A stretch of DNA of 64,000 nucleotides from Ruminococcus sp. OA3 (GCF_022440845.1 NZ_JAKNTO010000001.1:248001-312000); one strand, 5' to 3'. Counted from the first letter of the stretch, positions 27,555 to 38,439 are shown. Numbers and translations: made by a program. Notes: generated from the sequence alone by a model not told the origin.

Positions 27555-30015
27555 TCGTGAAGAGCTGATTTTTATCTCAACTGAAAAAGTGAGCGTTACG
27601 TTCAAGGGAATCGCCGTACATCCCCGTATCGGTGTCTCTGCTCACCCAAAAGAGACTTCTGATTTTCGAATCACATGTCTGGACAGCTTCCAATTGGAGA
27701 TTGCCCCAGACCTCGATGCTGAGGTATCTTTCGTGCACGCAAATTCAGATGGCCATCGTATAATACATCATACTTATCCTATATTTTACGAACAACAAAA
27801 TTATGAAATAATTATTGAAAATAACAGTGCAGATGTCACAGAGTTTTGGCACGAAAACCTGGGGCTCCGTAATAAAATCAGCCCTGTCGGCCGCTCAGGT
27901 AAAATGCTATCAGGCATCATTAACTTCGGCAATGAAATTGGTAAAAGTGATCTTGTAATACGCCTAAATGGGAACCCATATCTCACGATTAACCTGGAGG
28001 TTTTTCCAACCAAGTTACAATATCGAGACGATTATCTACAATTGATGGCAGACGTCACCGACGAAATCTATAATCTTGCTTTTGAGTTTCTAAAAAAGAC
28101 TTATTTTTCAGGTAATTTAAATGAAATGCTCGGTAACAGCCCCACAGAATTTTTTAGCATCATCCGCCACATTTATGACTTATTTATCACGGCCGCTGAC
28201 ATTGTGATAGCTCACCCACACCACACCCTATACACACAGTCAGAGATTCTCCCTGCTCACAAGATCCGAAGATCTAATACAAAAACATTGCGTTGGCTTG
28301 AAAAACATCCAGCACACATTCAAAATGCCCAGGGAAAGTTTCGAGTCGATTGCGCTTTGGCAACTCAAAAACATGTAACATATGACACTCCGGAAAACCA
28401 ATTTGCAAAATTTATTTTATGTACAACCACCAGACGATTAAAAACGCTGCGTTCACATTATCAAAACCTGAAACGCCAAAAAGATTCTGACGTCGTAGAC
28501 ACAATCAATGCGATGATAAAAAGTATTGATCGTCGCGTCAGTCATACTTTCTTTAACAATGTATCAGACTTTAATGTCTCAACACAGATGTCTATGGTCT
28601 TTACCATGGCCCCGGGATACCGCGAACTATATAAATACTACATCATGATGCAGCATGGTCTATCGCTGGACAGTGATGTTTTTAGTATTTCCGTAAAAGA
28701 CGTTGCATTACTCTACGAATACTGGTGTTTTATCAAATTAAACAGTATCTTGAAGGAAAGATATCACCTCATAAAACAAGATATTATTAAAACAGTTGGT
28801 AATAACTTATTCATTACCTTGCGTAAAGGAGTCGGTTCTTCCGTCACTTATGAAAATCCCCGGACTGGCGAACGGATCCACCTTGCCTATAATCCAAAAG
28901 CATCCAGTCTACCAACCGTCACACAGCGGCCCGACAATGTGCTTTCCCTAAAAAAGAAGGGTTCCAATACTAAGTATCAATATATCTTTGATGCCAAATA
29001 TCGTATCAACCCGGCGCTTGATGCAACTTCTTACCAGGCAACCTATCAAACGCCCGGTCCGGAGGAGGAGGATATCAATACCATGCATCGATATCGCGAT
29101 GCAATTGTTCGCGATAACAGCACAAGACCAGAATTTGAACGTACCATGTTCGGTGCCTATGTTCTCTTTCCTTATCACAACGAGGAAGAATATCAACACC
29201 ATAAATTCTACGAGAGCATCGAGACAGTAAATGTTGGCGGGCTTCCCTTCCTTCCAAGTGCCACAGGGCTAGTTGCAAAAATGTTAGACAACCTGATTGA
29301 GGATTCGCCCGACTCTGCCTTAGAACGTGCAACCCTCCCGACTGGCATTGCGGAAAAACTTGCTCAGATCGATCTTGACAATCGTGATGTAATGGTAGGG
29401 ATTGTCCGCAACGCAATCCAATTAACCATTAACCTTGCTCATCGATTTTATCATATACCCGTTAAAAGAGTTGCCATGAATCGATTACCAATACATTATG
29501 TAGCATTGTACCAACCTGACAATGTCTTCGGAAAACCGAATTCCGGCATTTTCGTTTACGGTGAGGTTATTCGCACCGAAAAAATCACTCGGAAACAAAT
29601 TACTGCGATTCCACATCACGGCAATCCAAATGATGAGTATTATCAATTCTTTGTTAAAGAGTGGATATCTTTAGACACCCCAATAAAAGTTTTGGAATCC
29701 GGGCTGCGTGTTCAGATTTATACAAATTTATTCCTGTTAAAAACCAGTGAATCTGTGCCCGAGCTACTGATCCGCTCCACGGAAGTATTAAGACTTTATC
29801 AGGAGCTGAAACGTCTTTCTAAGTCAATTGATATTGATACATTCAAGGATGAGGTAAAAAGATTCCAATTCAATGGCAGTTTTATCCAGATAATAGGCGA
29901 AGAAATCGTTGTGCTTACACCAGATGGGTGTGATCATCGTTTTGTCATTGAAGACTTTAAAAAGCGACCACGTGAAGTGTTTGGGGCGATTCGAGCGGTG
30001 GTTTTGGGTGATTGA
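27529..30015 (+). CDS. McrC-like protein: DUF2357 plus PD-(D/E)XK nuclease
   Basis: An 828-residue partner of the McrB-like GTPase. The N-terminal two thirds match the DUF2357 type (QMSMVFTMAPGYRELYKYYI, LYEYWCFIKLNSILKER). The nuclease core YIFDAKYRINP near residue 484 has the D-x-K signature, followed by INTMHRYRDAIV, which is typical of this nuclease group. About 250 further residues extend beyond the nuclease. GAGGAGG and AAGGAG lie just before ATG 27529; a TTG three codons upstream is an alternative. The 26-base overlap implies coupled translation. Role: DNA cleavage after GTP-driven translocation. Confidence 0.86.
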   Translation: MATLPTGSNREELIFISTEKVSVTFKGIAVHPRIGVSAHPKETSDFRITCLDSFQLEIAPDLDAEVSFVHANSDGHRIIHHTYPIFYEQQNYEIIIENNSADVTEFWHENLGLRNKISPVGRSGKMLSGIINFGNEIGKSDLVIRLNGNPYLTINLEVFPTKLQYRDDYLQLMADVTDEIYNLAFEFLKKTYFSGNLNEMLGNSPTEFFSIIRHIYDLFITAADIVIAHPHHTLYTQSEILPAHKIRRSNTKTLRWLEKHPAHIQNAQGKFRVDCALATQKHVTYDTPENQFAKFILCTTTRRLKTLRSHYQNLKRQKDSDVVDTINAMIKSIDRRVSHTFFNNVSDFNVSTQMSMVFTMAPGYRELYKYYIMMQHGLSLDSDVFSISVKDVALLYEYWCFIKLNSILKERYHLIKQDIIKTVGNNLFITLRKGVGSSVTYENPRTGERIHLAYNPKASSLPTVTQRPDNVLSLKKKGSNTKYQYIFDAKYRINPALDATSYQATYQTPGPEEEDINTMHRYRDAIVRDNSTRPEFERTMFGAYVLFPYHNEEEYQHHKFYESIETVNVGGLPFLPSATGLVAKMLDNLIEDSPDSALERATLPTGIAEKLAQIDLDNRDVMVGIVRNAIQLTINLAHRFYHIPVKRVAMNRLPIHYVALYQPDNVFGKPNSGIFVYGEVIRTEKITRKQITAIPHHGNPNDEYYQFFVKEWISLDTPIKVLESGLRVQIYTNLFLLKTSESVPELLIRSTEVLRLYQELKRLSKSIDIDTFKDEVKRFQFNGSFIQIIGEEIVVLTPDGCDHRFVIEDFKKRPREVFGAIRAVVLGD

Positions 30016-30280
30016 TTTACCGTGAAAGCCCCGAACTGTAGATGAACAAGCAAGCTTGCATAGACGCACAGACATTGAGCGGCCCCCATATGAGCAAGTA
30101 AGCGAAAGGCTGGTTTGTGAATACGGGTTATAGTATGCGGGAATACCATCGGTACGGAGCAGCTGATTTTTATTCATAGTGATACCTGTGTAAGCAGACA
30201 TATCCGTTTAGCTATAAATTACATACAAAATGAAATATCTTTATGCAAAAATCTTATATCTGCAAAGGAGGCAACAAAAT

Positions 30281-30886
30281 ATGTCTAAAAATACGGGGGT
30301 TGCATTTGAGAATAGAGTGTTTAAAATTATACAGGACCTTGTAACATCAAATACTTTTTTAGTATCAGCACCCAATATAAAAGTCCACAAAAAGGCAAAA
30401 TACTACTCAAGAGACAGAGAGGCCAATATTGAATGTGAAATTTCTGTTGAAAAATATCTTGAAAACCCTGATCTTAAGCAAGGGCTTCGCCCTGCACTCA
30501 TTATCGTCATCGAATGCAAAGATTACTCTGGTCCCGTTTCCGTTGATGAGGTCGAAGAATTTCATGCTAAATTGCAGCAGATTGGCCCTGATAATACAAA
30601 AGGAGTCATGATTACAAGTAAGGGAACCTTTCAAAAAAGTGCCTTAAAATACGCCTCTGCAAAGGGTATCGCTTTGGCAAGAATTCTGCCTGATGATCAG
30701 GTTCAATATATTATGTATGAGATAACTGCTCCTGCAATATCAAATTTATTTAATACTAATAAAAATGCGGCCAATATCATACGTGCATTGTGCGAAAAAA
30801 AATACTGTTCACAGCAAGGGGAAAGTTTCTTCTGTTTTGGTGGAGATTATGATTTACATGGTTTGATAAGGCGGTTGCTGGAATAA
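30281..30886 (+). CDS. Mrr-like PD-(D/E)XK restriction endonuclease
   Basis: A 201-residue protein starting at ATG 30281 after AAAGGAGGC. It carries an Mrr_cat-type core: an acidic residue in NIECEISV, then ALIIVIECKDYSGPVSVDEV with the E-x-K pair near residue 76, then KGVMITSKGTFQKSALKYA, the helix-strand seen in Mrr and related housekeeping and defence nucleases. It lies 265 bases downstream of the McrC-like gene on the same strand. It may be a third component of that system or a separate gene. The gap holds a short palindrome (GCAAGCTTGC) and no gene. Confidence 0.72.
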   Translation: MSKNTGVAFENRVFKIIQDLVTSNTFLVSAPNIKVHKKAKYYSRDREANIECEISVEKYLENPDLKQGLRPALIIVIECKDYSGPVSVDEVEEFHAKLQQIGPDNTKGVMITSKGTFQKSALKYASAKGIALARILPDDQVQYIMYEITAPAISNLFNTNKNAANIIRALCEKKYCSQQGESFFCFGGDYDLHGLIRRLLE

Positions 30887-31018
30887 GTATTGTGCCAGAA
30901 AAATTTATTATGTTTCATCTGTTTCGAGACTGTTTCAGATTGGACCTGTTGACAAACTAAAGAAAAATGACCTTCTGTATGGTATACTTATTATATCAAT
31001 TGCAGGAGGTCACTTTTT

Positions 31019-31905
31019 ATGACGGAATACAAAATGGACAAATCCAGATGGTATTTTTTGATATAGATTCTATGATTCCAGAGGATCATCTTTTGAAATA
31101 AATTAAGGACTGTGTAAACTTTGATTTTATATATGAAAAACCGTTCCTTACTATGCCAATATTGGAAGAAAATCTATTGATCCGGTTATTCTGATAAAAA
31201 TGCTGCTGATCGGCTATCTTTATGGGATCAAATCAGAGCGAAGGCTTGAGGTGGAAGTATCACTAAATCTTGCTTACCACTGGTTTTGTGGAATGGATCT
31301 CATGTATAGAGTGCCGGATCATTCAACTTTCAGCCAGAATAGAAAACGGCGTTTTAAGGATGCCGGTATATTTCGAGAGATTTTTAATGAAGTTATACTG
31401 AAATGTATAGAGCTTGGAATTGTATTCGGGGACAGCCGTTATGGGGCGATTGAGACAGTTAATCGTTCCACCATAAAATAGATGGAAGAGCTGGAAGCGG
31501 AGCTTTCTTCTGTGCCGGGTTATAAGAAACCAGAAAATGTAAAAACAGAAAAAGAAGTTTTGAAAAGTCAGACCGATCCAGAGTGTGGGTATATCCACCA
31601 GGCTCGAAAAAAGGGACTGGGGTATCTGACTGAGATGACATTTGATACCAGTCATGTGGCCTAAAAGTGGGAAGCAGGGATTATCTAAGGGTCATGCGGC
31701 TTAGACAGATATGCGCTGAGGGAACATTTGCGGTTTAAAGCGAGAACATAAATTGAACAAAATCCAAAAAAGAGGCCTTCAGAAAACAACGGAAGAATGC
31801 CTCTTATCGGCAACCGCATTAATTCTAAAAAGGCTGGTAAAGGCGGTGCAAAGAATCAATTTATCAAACTCTTTAGGGAACATGCGAAATATTTTCTGTG
31901 ATTAA
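31019..31905 (+). pseudogene. IS1182-family transposase relic
   Basis: An ATG at 31019 with AGGAGG upstream opens a frame broken by several stops and frameshifts. Recognisable pieces in order are SMIPEDHLLK, KMLLIGYLYGIKSERRLEVE, HWFCGMDL with VPDHSTFSQNRKRRF, DPECGYIHQARKKGLGYLTE and KIQKRGLQKTTEECLLSATA. These are the successive blocks of an IS1182-type DDE transposase. The element cannot encode an active protein. It is the first of three IS remnants between the McrBC locus and the CRISPR array. Confidence 0.85.
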
Positions 31906-31956
31906 GGTTTTATAAGGTCTTCTATGGCAAAATAAAAATCATAGACTGCAAATAAA

Positions 31957-31992
31957 AAGTCAAGTCAAATTTTTTTAAGTTTGTCTTGACTT
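31957..31992 (+). terminator. Hairpin with T-tract after the IS1182 relic
   Basis: AAGTCAAG (31957-31964) pairs with CTTGACTT (31985-31992), followed by ATTTTTATTT. It lies between the IS1182 relic and the IS110 element and may terminate either. Confidence 0.5.
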
Positions 31993-32065
31993 ATTTTTAT
32001 TTAAAAATAGGTATTACATAAAGACCACCACGCCAGTGCTGGTCTTATAAAGGTTGGTATGGGAT

Positions 32066-33274
32066 TTAGTATTCTTGAAGTGTTATTAGATATTCTTTCA
32101 CTCGTCCATAGTAGATTCGTAAGAATTTATTCGCACCAGCAGTCATGTAAACATAGTAGGGTTTACCTTGAGCACGCTTTTTATCCAAGAACTTATAAAC
32201 ACAATCCTCTTGTGGCTTTGTTTTTATTAATATATCCATGACTTGAAACAGAGTTTTACGAAGTTCAGAAGATCCTCGTTTGGTAGTAGGCACGCTTTTT
32301 TGTGCATAAAAGCTTGATTCATTTACACCGGGATCAACACCCGCAAAAGCGGTGAGCGCTCCTTTGTGAGTAAAGCGTAACACATCTCCTATCTCTGCCA
32401 TAAGCTGGGGACCAAGGGATGGACCTACACCTTTCATATTCATAACGACAGGAAATTCTGGGAGTTTTGATACTGTTTTATACATGATGCTTCGAAATTC
32501 TTCTACAGTTTTAGAAACAACGTTAAGTTGATCAATGGCTTGTTTAAGAATAAGTTTGGTAATCTCATCTTTTGGAAGTATAGGAACAAGTTCCTTGGAC
32601 AATCCGTAGATTTCTTCAGCTTTTGATTTGCTGAAGTTATACTTCTTACGTTTGCACCAATTCTGATAGTGCTCTGTGAAGGCATTTAAAGACATTTTAC
32701 GAAAACAGTCCGCATGCCAGTAAGAAGATGCAAAATCAACCCATTTCTGGCTACCATCACTACGTGCGGGGCTATCAAAGAAGGTGTTTACTCCAGGAAA
32801 TGTTTGGTCAAGAATACCGATGAGATTATTTTTCATTGCCGTCTTGTGCTTCATGTAGAAGCCAAACTGGCGATTCATAGTTTTTAATTGGTTGCGCATT
32901 TCATCCGTAACACTATGTGGTTTGAGGTTGTCCCACTTGTCAAGGGCATAGCGGGCAATCTTAACAGCGTCCGCTTTGTCAGATTTGACTTTTCTGAGAC
33001 TATCATTATCAAAGTCTTTGATAAGTTTAGGATTTATAGCACAAGTGAAAATACCGGCATTTGAAAGCTGATGAGCCAAGGCTTCATAATAGCGTCCTGT
33101 ATGTTCCATTACAACACGAGATTCACCGTCTACGGACTTAATCAGATTTACCAATGAACTTATGTCACTGGAGGAATGCTTGATTTCAAATGGAGATTTA
33201 ACAATCTCACCGAATGGGCGCAAGATAACAAACATACTTTTGCCTTTAGAAACATCGATACCTACTGCGTTCAT
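32066..33274 (-). mobile_element. IS110-family transposase (intact DEDD recombinase)
   Basis: A complete 402-residue IS110 recombinase. The N-terminal RuvC-like DEDD domain shows GIDVSKGKSMF, VMEHTGRYYEALA and KSDKADAVKIARYALD. The C-terminal Tnp_20 domain shows MKGVGPSLGPQLMAEIGD, GVDPGVNESS and the catalytic serine in KRGSSELRKTLF. AAGGAG precedes ATG 33274. IS110 elements lack classical inverted repeats and are guided by a bridge RNA from the noncoding flank. The 115 bases upstream (33275-33390) and the segment 31993-32065 are the candidate regions. No disruption is visible, so it may still be mobile. Confidence 0.9.
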
Positions 33275-33395
33275 ATATTTGCCACTCCTTAAAAATAGTA
33301 TTGCAATGGATAAGCACCAGTTTTACTCATTGCCTATTGTATCTACTGTGAGATGACACGAACGTACCAAAGGCAGTTCAACCTGCATAAAACGA
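33275..33395 (-). ncRNA. Candidate bridge RNA region of the IS110 element
   Basis: Noncoding segment directly upstream of the IS110 start, where the IS110 group carries its bridge RNA. Read on the minus strand it contains the imperfect inverted pair CAGGTTGAACTG and no open frame. The boundaries and the guide loops were not resolved, so this is a placement by family knowledge rather than a structure call. Confidence 0.3.
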
Positions 33396-33569
33396 ATGCT
33401 GCAAATGAGATGCTGGATATCAGACTATGATACGGATGTGAAGTCCAAGGAGGCCTCCGATATACCAATTGCTCCATCATTATACAGCCTGAGCAATAAG
33501 TTGGATAATTCCTTACTGGCTGTAAGGGTTATTAACCATAAACTTATTGTAGTAGGAGGCCTTTTTATT

Positions 33570-34811
33570 ATGGCAAGAGAAAAGAAACAAGTACACAAGG
33601 TACAAATGACAGATGGAAAAAGGAACATCATCCAGCAGCTCCTTCAAGAGTACGACATCCAGTCCGCCGAAGATATTCAGGATGCACTCAAGGACCTGTT
33701 TGGCGGCACAATCAAAGAAATGATGGAAACAGAGATGGATGAGCATCTGGACTATGAGAAATCAGAACGTTCGGACACAGATGATTACCGTAACGGTTAT
33801 AAATCTAAGCGAATCAATCGCAGCTATGGCAGTATGAACATTCAGGTCCCTCAGGACCGTAAGTCCACATTCGAGCCATAGATGGTTAAAAAACGCCAGA
33901 AAGATATCTCCAGTATCGACAAAAAAATCATTTCTATGTATGCCAAAGGTATGACCACGTGGCAGATCTCTGATACGCTAGAGGACATTTATGGCTTTGA
34001 GGCATCGGAAGGCTTTATTTCAGATGTTACCGATAAAATCATGCCACAAATTGAAGACTGGCAGAACCGGCCACTTTCAGAGGTATATCCGGTTCTCTAC
34101 ATAGATGCCATTCATTACTCGGTTCGTGATAATGGAGTCATCCGCAAGCTTGCGGCTTACGTGATTCTTGGCATCAATCAGGAGGGACGCAAAGAAGTCC
34201 TGACCATCGGGGTTGGAGAAAACGAAAGTTCTAAATATTGGCTGTCTGTACTAAATGGCTTAAAAAATCGGGGAGTGAAAGATATTTTAATCCTCTGTGC
34301 AGATGGACTCAGTGGCATCAAAGAGGCAATCACAGCATCGTATCCGAAGACCGAATATCAACGCTGTATCGTGCATCAGGTATGTAATACCATGAAATAC
34401 GTGTCAGACAAAGATAGAAATCCCTTCTGTACGGATCTTAAAACAATCTATCAGACACCAACGGAAGAAAAAGCTCTGGACGCCCTGGAACGGGTCACTG
34501 AAAAATGGAGTATAAAATCTCCCAATTCCATGAGGAGCTGGAAACAGAACTGGGATGCCATATCCCCGATTTTCAAGTTTTCTACAGCGATCAGAAAGGT
34601 CACTTATACGACCAACGCCATTGAGAGCCTGAACGCCACTTATCGCAAGCTAAACCGCCAGAGAAGCGTGTTTCCAAGCGATACCGCGCTACTGAAAGCG
34701 TTGTACCTGTCTACGTTTGAAGCTACAAAGAAATGGACGATGCCACTCAGGAATTGGGGACAGGTTTATGGGGAACTGAGCATCATGTACGAAGGGCGGC
34801 TGCCGGAATAA
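33570..34811 (+). pseudogene. IS256-family transposase interrupted by one amber codon
   Basis: The frame starts at ATG 33570 (AGGAGG upstream) with MAREKKQVHKVQMTDGKRNI and runs 103 codons to TAG at 33879-33881. It then continues in the same frame for 309 codons with MVKKRQKDISSIDKKIISMY. Together these give about 413 residues, the normal length. IS256 relatives have Gln at the interrupted site, so a CAG to TAG change is likely. Catalytic blocks are present: YPVLYIDAIHY (first Asp), LILCADGLSGIKEAI (second Asp), YQRCIVHQVCNT and TTNAIESLNATYRKLNRQRS (Glu). Without amber suppression the protein is lost. Confidence 0.88.
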
Positions 34812-34831
34812 TCCAATCTGCCTTATTTTCC

Positions 34832-34924
34832 ACAGGCGGCTGATCCGCCTGTTCTTGACATGCAACGATAGTTACTGCTATATATAAAACAAGGGCTGAA
34901 AGTCCAGCAAGGAATTTTCAGCCC
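34832..34924 (+). terminator. Two hairpins downstream of the IS256 transposase
   Basis: ACAGGCGG/CCGCCTGT (34832-34852) and GGGCTGAAA/TTTCAGCCC (34893-34924). They may terminate the transposase transcript or belong to the right end of the element. I could not find a convincing matching terminal repeat on the left, so the exact IS256 boundary is unresolved. From 34925 to 35010 nothing else is seen before the CRISPR array begins. Confidence 0.4.
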
Positions 34925-35010
34925 AGTTATTACCATAGAAGATCAGCATTTACAGACTTTTCTTCACACTCTCCAATGCGCCGGTCGTGGGAAACCCTCT
35001 TGCTTGTAAC

Positions 35011-37968
35011 ATTTCAAAACATCTTATGTTGTGGTTTATCAAGAAATACGACACAGCCAGAGAATTACATCCCACTATTTCAAAACATCTTATGTTGTGG
35101 TTTATCTCGAAAGATCCGTTAGAATCACCAGATTCTATTTTTATTTCAAAACATCTTATGTTGTGGTTTATCGCCTATTGGCTCTTGCCCTTGTGTTGAT
35201 AGTTTAAAATTTCAAAACATCTTATGTTGTGGTTTATCATCTTCCACAATCGACAACCGGAAAGTAATAGATGCATTTCAAAACATCTTATGTTGTGGTT
35301 TATCCATGTTGAGCTTTTTTCAGAGTGGGGCATGTGGGAATTTCAAAACATCTTATGTTGTGGTTTATCCGCAGAGGAGGACGACGCGCAATCACAGTCG
35401 GTGTAATTTCAAAACATCTTATGTTGTGGTTTATCTCCGGTCGACCTCCTCTTGATAGAGCGGTATAATCATTTCAAAACATCTTATGTTGTGGTTTATC
35501 AAGCTGTCGAAATATCTCAGCCTCACATACCTCCATTTCAAAACATCTTATGTTGTGGTTTATCCCTATCGCGCCATTTGTAAGCTGTGTCAATTGCTCC
35601 ATTTCAAAACATCTTATGTTGTGGTTTATCTCAGATAATATCCATCGAGTCTTGTAATATTATCTATTTCAAAACATCTTATGTTGTGGTTTATCCCTGG
35701 TATTTCGATTTCTTCAATTCTTTTTTCGGGATTTCAAAACATCTTATGTTGTGGTTTATCCCAGATCTCGCTGTACCTTCCATGCCAAATCATCAGATTT
35801 CAAAACATCTTATGTTGTGGTTTATCCCAGCTTCTTAACGTCAATTCCCAGTGTCGAAGGACATTTCAAAACATCTTATGTTGTGGTTTATCCCACTTCC
35901 TTTCCTAGTAATCTATCAAGTTTTCTTCATTTCAAAACATCTTATGTTGTGGTTTATCATGTACCTATGCGACAAGCTGGACTGTCAGCCATGATTTCAA
36001 AACATCTTATGTTGTGGTTTATCAAATTGAACCGATCGGAGCCGATAGCCTTCGGATATTTCAAAACATCTTATGTTGTGGTTTATCTGGGAACGCGTAG
36101 AACCGCGCAAGATGACACACGAATTTCAAAACATCTTATGTTGTGGTTTATCGATATTCACACTCTCATCGTCAATTACAATCTTTTATTTCAAAACATC
36201 TTATGTTGTGGTTTATCATCAAAGTAGTACCAAACCTGTGCCTAATGTAAAATTTCAAAACATCTTATGTTGTGGTTTATCCATCGCCGCGAAATACGGG
36301 ATAAGCGTAAGCTACGATTTCAAAACATCTTATGTTGTGGTTTATCTGCAAGCGATTTTTCTAAAATGTATGAAATTTCTTATTTCAAAACATCTTATGT
36401 TGTGGTTTATCTCCTCCATTAATTAAAAAGGATAGTTTTCTATCGATTTCAAAACATCTTATGTTGTGGTTTATCGTTTTCTTATGGCTACAGATAAAGA
36501 CTCTGATAGATTTCAAAACATCTTATGTTGTGGTTTATCATATACTATGCAAACGCCCAACGTGCTGTACATATATTTCAAAACATCTTATGTTGTGGTT
36601 TATCGAGAAAGGTGGTGTAAAAATGTGGATATCAAAACGATTTCAAAACATCTTATGTTGTGGTTTATCCAGTTGGAAACAGTTCTCAGTGCTCAAAAAT
36701 CATTTCAAAACATCTTATGTTGTGGTTTATCAATCAATGCAGCAGAAGCACCAGTGATCACCCCAAATTTCAAAACATCTTATGTTGTGGTTTATCAAAT
36801 ATATATTCACCGGTTCCGGCGGACGCAAGAATTTCAAAACATCTTATGTTGTGGTTTATCAATGTTTCAATTTCAGTTGCAAGTGTTTTTGCTTCATTTC
36901 AAAACATCTTATGTTGTGGTTTATCACCAACAGCACCACCATCTAAATCATTCATCGGCATTTCAAAACATCTTATGTTGTGGTTTATCGTCTTCCTGGC
37001 ATACAAAACCATGTTTTCAAATTTTATTTCAAAACATCTTATGTTGTGGTTTATCCACAGAAGCCAAAAAGACAAGCTACACCTTCAAACATTTCAAAAC
37101 ATCTTATGTTGTGGTTTATCTGAAGATTGGCTTTTTAATGGAACTGGCGGTGAATTTCAAAACATCTTATGTTGTGGTTTATCTCAGGAATATCTGGATT
37201 ATCCGGGAAATTGTCATCATTTCAAAACATCTTATGTTGTGGTTTATCACCGATGCCACGGAAGAAAAAAGAAATTAAAGTTACATTTCAAAACATCTTA
37301 TGTTGTGGTTTATCAAATTTCACATAAATAGTATCCGATGGATCTTGAAATTTCAAAACATCTTATGTTGTGGTTTATCCCCATCCACTTGTCCATTTCT
37401 CCGTGATTATTCCAGATTTCAAAACATCTTATGTTGTGGTTTATCTCAACCCTGCGGCCGTAGCAGAATCATTTAACCACATTTCAAAACATCTTATGTT
37501 GTGGTTTATCGTTTAATTTCGCGCGCGCATTTTTTATTAATCCGCATTTCAAAACATCTTATGTTGTGGTTTATCGCTGCAAAGAAGAGATAGTAGAGCT
37601 TACATACTTATATTTCAAAACATCTTATGTTGTGGTTTATCTATTTGCATTGTTCTCAGCTGCTTATACAGCTTCAATTTCAAAACATCTTATGTTGTGG
37701 TTTATCGAATCTAAGCGCGCATAAAGCTCTTTCCAATCTCCATTTCAAAACATCTTATGTTGTGGTTTATCGTGACTACGCTTTGGTTGGACGGTGATCC
37801 TAATTTAATTTCAAAACATCTTATGTTGTGGTTTATCAAATATCCTCCTGGTCAAGCTGTCTGTGATTTCACATTTCAAAACATCTTATGTTGTGGTTTA
37901 TCATACGAAAACGCTACGGCAATTATAGACTGTCTGCCATTTCAAAACATCTTATGTTGTGGTTTATC
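35011..37968 (-). CRISPR. Type I-B CRISPR array, 46 repeats and 45 spacers
   Basis: The 30-base repeat, read on the plus strand, begins ATTTCAAAACATC and ends GTTGTGGTTTATC. By eye all 46 copies are identical. Spacers are 32-36 bases, mostly 35-36. On the sense (minus) strand the repeat runs GATAAACC...TTTTGAAAT. An AACAT-AAG-ATGTT stem and a 3' TTTGAAAT would form the crRNA 5' handle after Cas6 cleavage. The array lies directly downstream of cas2 on the cas strand with its leader at 37969-38148, so the newest spacers are at high coordinates. The oldest repeat (35011-35040) is not degenerate, and IS debris follows it. Confidence 0.98.
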
Positions 37969-38148
37969 CCTCGCATTTGCGCCCTTCTCATCTCCTATAT
38001 GTTTTTATTATACCCTAAAAACCGTCACTTTTCAATTTTTTACCAAGTGTCAGCCTCCTTTTCCATCTCCAACACCACTTCACCATCTTTCCCAGTATTT
38101 ATCATATCTTTAAGCCTTTCCCCATAAAAATCACTTGGTAAAAATACC
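37969..38148 (-). promoter_or_regulatory. CRISPR leader with array promoter
   Basis: AT-rich sequence between cas2 and the first repeat. On the minus strand it has TTGAAA (38035-38030), exactly 17 bases, then TATAAT (38012-38007), a near-consensus promoter. Transcription would start around 38000, some 32 bases before the first repeat. This fixes the array direction. Confidence 0.8.
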
Positions 38149-38439
38149 CTAAATCATTAAGTCCTCCCCTGTATCATTCTTCCCATTACCTAACACCTCC
38201 TCACCAAAAACATTATCATTCATTAACTTGATAATACATACAAAATCTTCTTCTACCTCTATAATTGTGCTAAGCTCATTTTTCAGTCGTATAAATTTTG
38301 ACGGAGTCATCTCTCCGCGAAACACGGACTTCTGAAAATGAGAAAGATATTTCTTACATACCTTAAACACCTTCTGCACCCGTTTTTCCCCAACATCATA
38401 AAAAACAAACGCATAATTATAATTCAGCTGTTTTTTCAT
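38149..38439 (-). CDS. cas2: CRISPR adaptation endonuclease Cas2
   Basis: A 96-residue Cas2 with the ferredoxin-like opening NYAFVFYDVGEKRVQKVFKV (the conserved Asp in YDVG) and HFQKSVFRGEMTPSKF. It forms the Cas1-Cas2 integrase that inserts new spacers at the leader. Its ATG shares a base with the cas1 stop (TGATG), so translation is coupled. The C-terminal GEEVLGNGKNDTGEDLMI tail is variable in this family. It is the last gene of the cas operon and adjoins the leader. Confidence 0.95.
   Translation of the reverse strand: MKKQLNYNYAFVFYDVGEKRVQKVFKVCKKYLSHFQKSVFRGEMTPSKFIRLKNELSTIIEVEEDFVCIIKLMNDNVFGEEVLGNGKNDTGEDLMI

Noticed and set aside
31200-31664. Two short frames as functional transposase genes
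   Set aside because: They are collinear pieces of one broken IS1182 transposase.
33396-33569. N-terminal extension of the IS256 transposase
   Set aside because: AGGAGG precedes the ATG at 33570, where homologous sequence begins; the upstream part is flanking DNA.
33507-34917. Imperfect ATTCCTT(A/G)CTGG pair as IS256 terminal repeats
   Set aside because: The match is about 11 of 12 bases only and the right copy is part of a local hairpin, so element ends are left undefined.
35587-37331. Long open frames across the CRISPR array encoding a repeated NILCCGLS/KHLMLWFI peptide
   Set aside because: They are translations of the 30-base CRISPR repeat and its spacers; no ribosome sites, and every frame is broken by spacers.
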